A DNA stretch of 64,000 nucleotides, taken from contig CAMXCT020006634.1 of assembly GCA_947184155.2 (NCBI GenBank), positions 656,475 through 720,474 of the forward strand, given 5' to 3'. Position 1 is the stretch's first letter, and every line of letters starts with the position of its first letter. The DNA comes from Cladocopium goreaui (lineage: Eukaryota; Sar; Dinophyceae; Suessiales; Symbiodiniaceae). The position numbers and the translations under genes were made by a program. The notes under the pieces are model-generated. The model was given only the letters and a program-made list of their open reading frames with translations, was not told where the DNA came from and searched no databases. This document shows, piece by piece, positions 1 to 10,000 of the stretch.

Positions 1-5
1 CTCTG

Positions 6-824
6 TTGTCGTCTCGGGCTCTTTGGGGTGTCTTGATCTCCGGGCGCAGTCACACCAAGTCTGAATTGGCGCAATACAAAGTTGCCTTCAGTCGGGCGGT
101 TCGGGGCAGTTGGGTGCGGGGGGGCCGCCATTCGGTTCAACTGTACAACGTCTTTGGGTTTGGTCATTGGGTCGATCTCTCTCTGTCGTCGATTCTTCGA
201 TGTCTTTCTGCGGTCCGTCGGTGGGTGCTGTGGAGGCGTCGTATTGGTAGTTCTGATCCGTGTCTTGCGTGGCTCCGCCCTGTCATGTTGGCGCGCGGTT
301 GGGTCAACGACGCTCCTTTGGTCTGGTCTCATGCTGAGTACGGTAGTCTCTCCCTGGTCAATCCTGATTTGTTTGCACGCGGTCTGCACGCCATGCGCAC
401 GCAATGGAGATGGGAGCAACTGGGACATTGGCTTCGATCCAAACGTCGCGACGCTACCTTGATTCGAGCGGCTGGTGGCTCATTGACTGGGTTCAACTTG
501 GATCGTTTTCGGTAATTGGTTCGAAACCTTGACGCTCACGGCATTGCTATCATTACTGGAGGTATGAAAACGGAGGCGACAGGTACACAGGTTCAGAATT
601 GGTGCACGTGCTGTCAATTGGAAATTTTCCCCTCTCTTGATCACATTTTGTGGGAATGTAGTCGGTTCAGTCATCTTAGGGTCTACCCCAAACCCCCGAA
701 TATTTGGGCTCAGAGACTTGGTTGGGATCCAGACACCTATTCAATTCGCCTTATCAGGCAAATGGCACAGATCCGCGCATGCGAGGTCAAAATCAGGCTG
801 CAACAGTTGAAATCTAACAGGTGA
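6..824 (+). pseudogene. LINE-type (non-LTR) reverse transcriptase, C-terminal fragment
   Basis: One frame is open from the window edge to 824 except for a single TAA at 513-515. Downstream of that stop is a Cys-Cys-His-Cys cluster (about 600-660) with spacing C-x2-C-x9-H-x4-C, inside the phrase DHILWECSRF. This is the usual zinc-binding tail after the thumb of LINE reverse transcriptases. The upstream part is Trp/Arg rich, as in connection regions of such proteins. The catalytic palm lies outside the window. In the family the protein copies element RNA at a nicked target. Here the in-frame stop and missing 5' part suggest a decayed copy, although the flanking hairpins look well kept. The family call rests only on the zinc motif and its position. 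Confidence 0.6.
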
Positions 825-1202
825 CCATTCTCTCAGTCTGGTCCACTCTTGGAATCGAGACCATTCCTAGTGTCTGGTCTAGTTGAACCTTTCTTCTTTG
901 GAAAACCGGATCATTCTTTTGTCTGATCCTTTTGGAACTGTGTCAATCTTGGGACTGACACCTGGAAACCTGGTCATTCGCTCTCGTCTGACCTTTTTCC
1001 CCTGCGCGGGGAGGAGGAACCTTCTGCCAGACTGCTGGTCTGACCCCTGAACCCTTCTTTGGATCATTCCATTGTGTCTGGTCCATGTGCTTTTGCACGG
1101 TGAAACTTGGCCATTCCTGGGGTCTGGCCGCGTGGCAGTACTTCGTTCTTTGTCTTGCGGTGGCAGGCGCTGCTTTGTGCGTTTGCTGACCCTCTCTTGG
1201 TC
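821..1202 (+). repeat. array of short covarying hairpins after the LINE fragment
   Basis: At least seven inverted repeats share a loop of the form TTC...GTC but have different stems. Stems: 823-827/839-843 (GACCA/TGGTC), 858-863/875-880 (AGACCA/TGGTCT), 908-913/924-929 (GGATCA/TGATCC), 940-945/956-961 (GTGTCA/TGACAC), 972-976/989-993 (GGTCA/TGACC), 1061-1066/1079-1084 (GGATCA/TGGTCC, one G-U) and 1109-1113/1125-1129 (GGCCA/TGGCC). Extra stems of other types occur at 999-1011, 1087-1098 and 1188-1202. The array starts at the stop codon of the reverse transcriptase frame, so it would lie in the 3' untranslated part of the element. Confidence 0.75.
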
Positions 1203-1632
1203 TCAACACCTGCCATATTGCTTGGCTGCCCCGGTGTTTCGCGTCGCTCCTGCGGATGCCATGGCACCTCCTGATGGAGGGATCTGCTATGTAGCTTAAC
1301 CCCGTGCCAGGTTGCTACAGAAACCTAACACTCTCAAGTAGGGCACAGTTCATGGAAAATATATATCCGAAGGTGCTGGATCCTGTTGGTGCATCTGGTA
1401 AAGTGCCCAGTGCCACAAGCTGATTCGCGGATGGGATCATTTCGAATCACTTTCGGAACAAAAAATGCAAACACCTCGCCAAAATTATCCAAAATTCAAC
1501 TGGGAAACCAAATGCTGCAAAGCATTCACTTCTTGCCTCCCCACCAGCTGAAAGGATTTCATTTTGGACGTAAATCCCGCTTGTTGCCGTGGCAAGCATC
1601 AAGTCCGAAGGTGCGGCTACTGTTTTTTGAGG
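1203..1632. other. no gene recognised
   Basis: Mixed-composition sequence between the hairpin array and a plus-strand exon. Several short frames are open but none has a recognisable motif. The minus strand at about 1,500-1,620 reads as a protein-like segment (LMLATATSGIYVQNEIL) and could be an exon, but no partner exon was found. Confidence 0.3.
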
Positions 1633-1902
1633 ATTCCAGCACTTTCTCACGCAGGATCTGAATCAGAACCTCGGTTGGTACACAGCCGATCCAGCAGACT
1701 CTCCTACCATCTCTTTACCAAAGGTGCCAGACTTCCCGCTTAGCCCGCTTTTTTCCGAAGAAGGAAAGCACTTTGTCAAAGAGATCATTGCCAATACTAT
1801 CTCATATTCCAAGTATCTGGAAATTGATCTGAGATTGGCCATTCAAAATGCTTCAAAGAGTTCTAAAACATGTTTGGTGATTGTCACTGCAACTTCCTAA
1901 CT
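1633..1902 (+). CDS. probable C-terminal exon, product unknown
   Basis: After an AG at 1631-1632 a frame of about 89 codons reads as ordinary protein and ends at TAA (1900-1902). Its central part contains LPKVPDFPLSPLFSEEGKHF and it ends in the hydrophobic strand LVIVTATS. Composition is mixed, with regular hydrophobic spacing and no low-complexity content, unlike the shadow frames nearby. I do not recognise the family. Upstream exons of the same gene were not identified, and the preceding frame contains a stop, so this must be reached by splicing if real. It is one of the few plus-strand coding signals in the left part of the window. Confidence 0.45.
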
Positions 1903-3452
1903 CGTCAGATCTCAAGGTCCCCCATGTGGTGACTATGGGTACACCCATGTGCTTCATTGGTTAGCCTGACAAGAACACCATTTTAAGGGGCAGTGAATCA
2001 TGGCTACTGATCAAAACCCGCGTACCCTGGTTTTCGCATCCAATGACCCGTGCCTATGTATGTTCATCCCGCATTCATACAGGCTGATAGGTTGTGCCCC
2101 GTCCCGGCCATGAACAGTCCATCAGCTCTCTGGGCAAGACACAATGACCGTCGGCATGAGGAAAGCTGCAAAACATGCGCCAAAGTACTTCGCTGGAGTG
2201 TCCTTGGGTTTAAAAAAACGGTCAACTGTCAGCTTGAGGTGGTGTAATCCACTCCCCAAAATGCTGAGAAGCTACAGTTCTAGAGCAGATGCGGCAAAAA
2301 GGCAACGAATGTGGAAAACCCAATAATAAACCATCATCGCAACTAGATGCAAACAGGAGTATACCCGACATCACCCAACAATAGACCTCCGATTGGGGAT
2401 GGCTGCGCAACCTGGTGTTCCGCGCAGAGAACACAGAGATTCTACCCGCGTCAACTGGCCATTCCAACGTGTTGGCAAAGGCTCAATGCCTTCCATGAAG
2501 CGCAAGAAGATCTTCACATGGATCAGTCAAGGAGCAGGAAATATGGGATGAAAAAAGTGCCTGGTGTCCCCCAACTCATGATCCAAATTGTCTGAAAATG
2601 ATGGGGAAACTCCCCAAATTGGATAATTTATCCTCATGTTTCCCATTCAAATGGCCATAGATTGGAGTAGATCTCGATCTCACATTTTGACGAATCCAAC
2701 TGTCATATTATGGTGACACCTCCAACTGTTCACATCCATCAACTATATCCCATGATATCCCATTATATCCCAATTTGATCCTTTGATTTTTTTTACAAGA
2801 CAAAACTTCCACGCCCCAACCCGGGAACTATGTTGCAGCCACGGATTCCACAACCCATCCTGGAAACAGGAACCTCGGAACGACCGCAGACATCCGGATC
2901 TTCGAAGGCTTTGGTATTCTAATTCATGGTTCAATGCATTGGTTCAATGTCAACCCAGGATAACTACTATAATTATGTAAACACACTAAACACCCAGATT
3001 ATTGATAGGGGGTACCAATTTTACCAGTGATTTATCACAGATGTGGTGGTGACCCCCTCAATTCATAGTCAGGGTTTATTACTCAGGGGTTGACATTAAG
3101 GGAAAATCAACAGCGAAAAATATATTGTGTGGGTTGCCTGCAATTTTTCCGAGAAACAAAAGAATTGGGAATGATCCTGTTTTCCCATGTGAAAGTGTGG
3201 CTAACGCTGCAAGTTGTAAGCATGATTTCGAAGCAATTGCTAAGTGGGATGGTGATTGGTATAGGGCATGGCTGAGTGACTTTACAGAGACTTCCACCCA
3301 ATAAATATGCCACACGGGGCTCCTCTCAAGAATTGGGGGATGCTTACAGGATGCTTCAAAAAGAATACTCTTCAGTGCTGGCAAACATGGCAAGCTGGAA
3401 AATCCACCACATATAAATTATCCTAAATGTGTTTTTTAGTGGGAAAATCATC
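1903..3452. other. non-coding stretch, possible weak exon
   Basis: Mostly non-coding. A plus-strand frame at about 3,165-3,300 reads like protein (CESVANAASCKHDF, then a stop), but the opposite strand is also open and no splice partners were found. At 3,008-3,057 there is a loose inverted pair GGGGGTACC / GGTGACCCCC that resembles the ends of the small inverted-repeat elements seen in the 35-46 kb introns. Confidence 0.3.
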
Positions 3453-3454
3453 TG

Positions 3455-3690
3455 TTAAATGGAGGTATTGTCCATGGCCACGTTTCATTGCCAGAGGCTC
3501 CACGTGCCGAGCTTCGAAGCTCCCATTGCTGCCATGCAACAGTGCGCAGGGTTGTGCGGAGCCGATGGCAATTTGGAATCCATTATTCATCACCTGACCA
3601 TCTCCCAGGCAGAAAACCTCCTCCGTCACGTTCCCGGCCATGTCCTGCGAGCAGGAAAGTGCCAAGTTCAAAGAATCCCACAGCCTCTCG
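3455..3690 (-). CDS. probable internal exon, product unknown
   Basis: The minus strand is open for more than 70 codons and reads as well-behaved protein, including DMAGNVTEEVFCLGDGQVMN and CALLHGSNGSFEARHVEP. The other two frames of this strand contain stops. The segment ends near a CAG at 3,453-3,460. Family not recognised. It may belong with minus-strand exon candidates at 4,665-4,714, 5,509-5,568 and 5,798-5,880, but frame continuity among these could not be shown. Confidence 0.4.
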
Positions 3691-5508
3691 TGTTAGTCCC
3701 GGCATTGAACTATGGCCAGCCATGCCGAACCGTGACCTGCTTTGTACTGGACCCATGAAGCATCAGTAGCTGCGCCCTTCCATTCCAGCAGGAGTCAACC
3801 CAGGGAAATCTGGCCATACCACCACTACTGTTGCATCCAATCAAATACGAACGTGAGATCAGGACGTTCCAGCTAATTCACACCCGTTTCACGGCCTACT
3901 GCAAATGAGTACATATGCCTCGCGCAAACATCCTCGACCAGTTACAACTGCAAACATTGGTCATCTGTACTAGTAGATCATGACGTTTTGTAGGCCTATA
4001 CCCCTGCCCCTATGTCTCATCCCTCCAATTCCAGCCCCCTGACCGTCCATGTTCCCATGATGGTGATGGTGATCCATGTGATCCATGTGATCCATGACCC
4101 GGGCGCTCCGGACTAAGCCAAAGCACTGCAGGGTGCAGAAATTCGGAAATTGGTGCAACATGGCGAAACAACCTTCCGTAAAATTAAAGACCCCCAAACA
4201 ACCACGGGTTTGCTGTGTCTCCTTTTGGACCCAACTGTCAAATCAAGAAAACGTGCAGGCAGCAAATGGCAATCACAGTTGAATGGAGGGGGATCAGCTA
4301 ATGATAAGAGGTATGAGGGGTGCCAGCCATCACAAAATCAATTTTCACCTGTCTGGGTTCCCCTCTAATTGACCAGTTGAGGTTTCATCCTGGGCAAACA
4401 CGAGTCCAAATCACAATCAAGGCTCACCACTCAGTGATTGTGACGGCCCTCACCACAAGAATAAGCAGGCTTTTGATATGTTGGCGCACCGTTTCCATGT
4501 CTTCCCATGGCTTCAAAAAACCATACAGCAATAACCAAAGAAGCACTGGGATATCCATGCTAAATGGCCCTTTGGTAAACAACCAGTGGAAAATCCTCTG
4601 GGAAATAGCACCAGGAATCGAATCCTCTCAGTCCCATGCCTGGCCAAACGGCTAACCTTGGTGCCTGCGCCGCAAACGAGTTCTGTAGCATCCATGATAT
4701 CTTGAGGCAAACTACAGTTTTTCGCGTACCTTCAACATCAAAAACGAGCCAACACCTGGCATTGAAAAAAACACCTGGCACTGGAGCTGGATATTGAAAT
4801 CATGTCATTTTCCAAACCCGAATGGGGATTCCAGGATTCCCTCATGGATTATCTGATCCTGATCCCCAAAAAAATATCAGGGGTTCGTGCCTGGCAGGCA
4901 CTCAGCCCCAAATGTGGCACTCGTGGTGCACACCAAACCGCCATGGCAGCATGGTGGCCACGAAACCCACGAAAAAAATGCTGGGCATGTGCCCCAAATC
5001 TATGATATTTACGGCCATTTATGGCTATTCAAGAACGGGAAAACGGATTTTCCAAAGTTGTTTGGGATTGTGATACCTTTTGATGTTTTTTCCCAAGAAT
5101 CGTCAATCACATAGCTGAGGTGATCATGCATGGTTTCCGTGTCTTGGGCCGGCCGACTTCGTTGCGACTCGGCTTCTCTACATCGCAAACCAAAATGGGG
5201 GACATTTTGGACCCACCAGACCGGTATCTTTAGGTACTAAACAATTCATTCTTGGAGATAAGACTTTGAGCCATATCATATTTTTCCGTCTGCAAAACCA
5301 TAAATGATTGCTTCCTTTGCCGGATAATCTTGAACCTAACAACAGACTGTGACTCAAATTACGATGACGACGACAATGGCGACCAAGACCAGAACGACCA
5401 CCACCACCACCGCCACCACCACCAACATCATCATCATCATCATCATCATCGTCTTTAGCATAGTTCGTGTCAAGTCCGCAACTATTTCGAAGGCTTTGGA
5501 GTAGAGAC
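3691..5508. other. non-coding stretch with one small exon candidate
   Basis: At 4,665-4,714 the minus strand reads DIMDATELVCGAGTK between an AG acceptor and a GTTAGC donor, which could be a short exon. At 4,890-4,904 there is a 15-nt palindrome (GTGCCTG-G-CAGGCAC). Around 4,059-4,095 GATCCATGT is repeated. At about 5,396-5,455 a CAC/CAT trinucleotide microsatellite creates His or Asp/Gly runs in several frames. Otherwise nothing recognisable. Confidence 0.35.
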
Positions 5509-5880
5509 CTGGAAATCAATCGCCTCCCGGAAATTCGGCGCTCTAAGAAACTGCCAGGCTTGTTGCAGACTTTAGGAAAGGTGCCCAGCCCATTTCATAT
5601 ATAACTATATATATATACATATACATATATACATATACATATACACATACATATATATATATACAGTATATAGATATATATACACATGTATATTTTACAC
5701 ATTTTACATGTGTATATATATATATGTATGTGTGTGTGTACCTATACATGGACTTTTCGGATCTAAATATACAAACATATTGACATATGTTATCTACCAC
5801 AAAAGCGAAAGCACGGGATGGCGATGTTGTCCAGCTCTTCCACGGTCATCAGCTCCCTGGGACACGTTCGGAACTGCCAC
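5509..5880 (-). CDS. two probable exons, product unknown
   Basis: Exon candidate 5,798-5,880 follows a TAG acceptor, ends at a GTAGAT donor and reads [20 protein letters not shown], a convincing protein segment of 83 nt. A second candidate at about 5,509-5,568 follows AAG, ends at CAG|GT and reads either [20 protein letters not shown] or, in the frame that matches the first exon's phase, a basic segment. An AT-rich microsatellite (5,590-5,740, TATACA-like) lies in the presumed intron. No family was recognised. The exons are supported only by composition and splice signals. Confidence 0.35.
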
Positions 5881-6171
5881 CTACAGTTGTGTACATAGAT
5901 TTAAGTATGTATATATGTATAATAGATATTATATATATATATCAAAGTGCCATCTGAAACTCGATACTGATCGCGCTCTCGCAGCTTCCTTTTTTCCACA
6001 GCCAAGCCTATGTTAAGTCAATGTCACCTGCAATCCTCAGGTTTGCTTTGGGTTGTCACTGTGTGACATGTACATAGCCCCAGACCAGTTTCACCACTGG
6101 TCAGCTACCTGGAACTCCAGGCTGGAACCTGCTCTGCAGGTATCACCCAATGCACTAAACTTCCCAAAGCA
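5881..6171. other. AT-rich spacer
   Basis: Contains a short TA run (5,920-5,942). No gene was seen before the RNase H relic. Confidence 0.5.
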
Positions 6172-6957
6172 CTAAAGGAATTCAAAGGTGAGAATGACAG
6201 CAACAAAAGGCAGCTGGAAAAAGATGGTCGGGAGATACGACGAGTAAAATTCAAAACCATGGCATCGCCACCATGGATCATTGACGCCACGTCGGCTGAT
6301 GTCATCAGCCCAGTTGCTCTTGCTCTGGACGTACTCCCAGTAACCCTGGGCTCGCAGTGCAAACAGAGCTAAGTGGATCAAATGACCTAGCTTCGCTAAG
6401 TCGGCATGGCTAGAACGTCCTCTCACTAGCGTCATGACGGCTGCAACATTGTCCAAAAACCAGAGGCCGTGTCGATTTCGAAACAGGTCAGGTCTTTCGG
6501 CTAAGGCGTAGAGCACCATCGAGAGTTCCAGCTGGGCGATGTGGGTTTCTGCAGGCTGCCATAGTGTCTGAAGCTCTGCACAATTGTTGGCCACAAAACT
6601 GTGACGAATTTGTGATCCGTCTGACTGGAAAAAGATCAGGTGAAAACCTCCTGAACCTGGATTGTCTGCTTCAACTGCTGCATCTGATGCCGCGAGGAAG
6701 CGCAGATGCTCGAAGCGCAGCACGGGAAATTCCCGTTTGTCGGGTTGTAAAAAGATGAGGTGAAAACCGCCTGATCCTGGATTCTCCGCTTTGACAGCTG
6801 CATCTGATGCAGCCAAAAATCGAAGCCGCTCCATTGGGAAAACTGGAAATTCACGTTTTGGCTCGAAACGGATCACTGCTTCGATCACCTCGAAGCATTC
6901 TTCAATCTCTGAAGTCAAGCTGGTGGCACTCTCGTCCTGGCAAGCCTTCACTGCCAT
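6172..6957 (-). pseudogene. retroelement RNase H domain, with an internal tandem duplication
   Basis: An open frame of 261 codons carries the acidic residues expected of a retroelement RNase H: Asp in FLAASDAAV, Glu in IAQLELSMVL, Asp in LWFLDNVAAV and Asp in SNWADDISRRG. In the family this domain degrades RNA in RNA/DNA hybrids. The layout and the ADDISRR ending recall DIRS- or gypsy-like elements, but the superfamily is uncertain. About 40 residues holding the first Asp strand are present twice in tandem (roughly 6,630-6,745 and 6,750-6,855), each with REFPV...LRFLAASDAAV. Upstream sequence is replaced by the 7 kb repeat array, so the reverse transcriptase part is missing and this is a broken copy. 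A diverged relative lies at 24.2-24.4 kb. Confidence 0.7.
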
Positions 6958-7019
6958 AAGGCCACCATAGCCAACTCGGCCATGCCCTGCTCCTCAAGTT
7001 TCCCGAACTGAGAGCACCC

Positions 7020-10000
7020 GTACTTGGAAGCTGAAATTCGCATAAAAGTTCGAGCCAGATTCATGGCAATTGGTGACCACCACGTAGGATCGCCCCCATG
7101 TGGGCCCCAAACCTATGTCACAAAAGCAAGTAAGGCCACATCAAGTAGGATTGCCTCCTGCTTGAAACCCAACCTGCTTAAGACAGCAGAGGCCCACAGC
7201 CATGTGGCTACTGCCTGGCCATGCCCATGGGCAACCTGTGAACCTCAAGTAGCGTTACCTCTACTTGGAACCTGGCTTGCTGGGGCAGTCAAAACCAGCT
7301 CTGCTGAAAACGCCAACACGGGTGCCAGCAAGTAGAATTACCCCCCACTTGGACTCCAAACCTACAGCGCTAAGGCAATAAGGCCACACCAAGCAGGATC
7401 ACCTCCTGCTTGAAACCCAACCGGCTTGAGACAGCAGAGGCCCGTGTCTCTGAGCGCACTGCCGACACCCAGCTTGCTTGGGGAAGTCAAAACCAATAGC
7501 AGCCAATGCTGCTGAACTTACAAAATCTAAGTTTCCAAAAGTAGGATCACCTCTACTTGGAAACTGAAATCTGCTTAAAAATTCGAGCCAGATTCATAGC
7601 AAGTGTTGGGCACCACCACGTAGGATCGCCCCCACGTGGGCCCCAAACCTATGTAACAAAAGCAAGTAAGGCCGCATCAAGTAGGGTTACCTCCTGCTTG
7701 AAACCCAATCTGCTCAAGGCAGCAGAGGCCCACAGCCCTGTGGTCACTGCCTGGCAATGCCCATGGGCTACCTGTGAACCTCAAGTAGCGTTACCTCTAC
7801 TTGGAAACCTGGCTTGCTGGGACAGTAAAAACCAACAGCCTCCAGCTCTACTGAAAACGCAAACACAAGTGCCAACGAGCAGGATTACCTCACTTGGACC
7901 CCAAACCTACGTCACTAAGGCAATAAGGCCACACCAAGCAGGATCACCTCCTGCTTGAAACCCAAACGGCTTGAGACAGCAGAGGCCAATATATCTGAGC
8001 GCACTGCCGACACCCAGCTTGCTTGGGGGAGTCAAAACCAACAGCAGCCAATGCTGCTGAGATTGCAAAATCCAAGTTTCCAGAAATAGGATCACCCCTA
8101 CTTGGAAACTGAAGTTCATATTCATGGCAACTGCTTGGCACCCTCAGGTAGGATCACCCCCACTTGGATGCCGAACTTATGTCGCTAAAGCAATTAGGGC
8201 TACACCACCCAACCAGCTTGAGACAGCAGAGGCTCACAGCCCTGTGGTCACTGCCTGGCAGTGCCGATGGGCAAGCCGTGACCCTCAAGTAGCGTTACCT
8301 CTACTTGGAAACCCAGCTTGCTTGGGGCAGTCAAAACCAACAGCCTCCAGCTCTGCTGAAATCGCAAAAATCCAAGTTTCCAGAAGTAGGATCACCCCTA
8401 CTTGGAAACCGAAATTCGCCTAAAAACTGGCGCTACATTCATGGCAAGTGTTGGGCACCAGCGAGTAGGAATACCCCCACTAGGACCCAAAACAAATGTC
8501 GCTAAAGCAAGAAGGCCCCACCAAGCAGGATTACCTCCTGCTTGAAACCCAACCTGCTTACGACAGCAGAGGCCCACATCTCTGTGCTCACTACCGACAC
8601 CCAGCTTGCTTGGGGAAGTCAAAAACCAACAGCCCCCAGCTCTGCTGAAATTTGCAAAAATCCAGCTTCCAGAAGTAGGATCACCCCTACTTGGTAGCTG
8701 AAATTCGCTTAAACAATTCAAGCCATATTCATGGCAACTGCTGGGCACCCTCAGGTAGGATCACCCCCACTTGGACCGAACGTGTGTCGCTAAAGCAATT
8801 AGGGCCACACCAAGTAGGATTGCCTCCTACTTGAAACCCAACCTGCTTAAGACAGCAGAGGCCCACAACCCTGTGGTCACTGCCTGGCAGTGTCGATGGG
8901 CAACCTGTGAGCCTCAAGTAGCGTTGCCTCGACTTGGAAACCCAGCTTGCTTGGGGCAGTCAAAACCAACAGCCTCCAGCTATGCTGAAATTGCCACCAA
9001 AAAAAACTGTTTCCATGGCAGGTGTTGGGCACCCTCAAGTAGGACTACCCCCACTTGGACCCGAAACCTATGCCGCTAAATCAATAAGGCAACAAGTAGG
9101 ATTACCTCCTGCTTGAAACCCAACCTGCTTAAGACAGCAGATACCCACAGCCCTGTGGTCACTGCCTGGCAATGCCCACTGGCCACCTGTGATCCTCAAG
9201 TAGCGTTACCTCTACTTGGAAACCCAGCTTGCTTGGGGCAGTCAAAACCAACAGCCTCCAGCTCTGCTGAAATCGCAATTTTTTCAAGTTTCCAGAAGTA
9301 GGATCACCCCTACTTGGAAACCGAAATTCGCCTAAAAAACTGGCGCTACATTCATGGCAAGTGTTGGGCACCAACGAGTAGGATCACCCCCACTTGGACC
9401 CAAAACAAATGTCGCTAAATCAATAAGGCAACACCAAGTAGGATTGCGTCCTGCTTGAAACCCAACCTGCTTAAGACAGCAGATACCCACAGCCCTGTGG
9501 TCACTGCCTGGCAATGCTCACTGGCCACCTGTGATCCTCAAGTAGCGTTACCTCTACTTGGAAACCCAGCTTGCTTGGGGCAGTCAAAACCAACAGCCTC
9601 CAGCTCTGTTTCCAGAAGTAGGATCACCCCTTGGAAACCGAAATTCGCCTAAAAACTGGCGCTACATTCATGGCAAGTGTTGGGCACCAACGAGTAGGAT
9701 CACCCCCACTTGGACCCAGAACATATGTCGCTAAAGCAATAAGGCCACACCAAGCAGGATTACCCCTACTGGAAACCCAACCTGCTTACGACAGCAGAGA
9801 CCCACATCTCTGTGCTCACTACCAACACCCAGCTTGCTTGGGGAAGTCAAAAACCAACAGCCCCCAGTTCTGCTGAAATTTGCAAAAATCCAGCTTCCAG
9901 ACGTAGGATCACCCCTACTTGGTAGCTGAAATTCGCTTAAACAATTCAAGCCATATTCATGGCAACTGCTGGGCACCCTCAAGTAGGATCATCCCCACTT

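Noticed and set aside
4600-4660. tRNA-like T-arm (GGATTCGATTCC) on the minus strand
   Set aside because: The stem does not pair and no acceptor, D or anticodon arms can be drawn.
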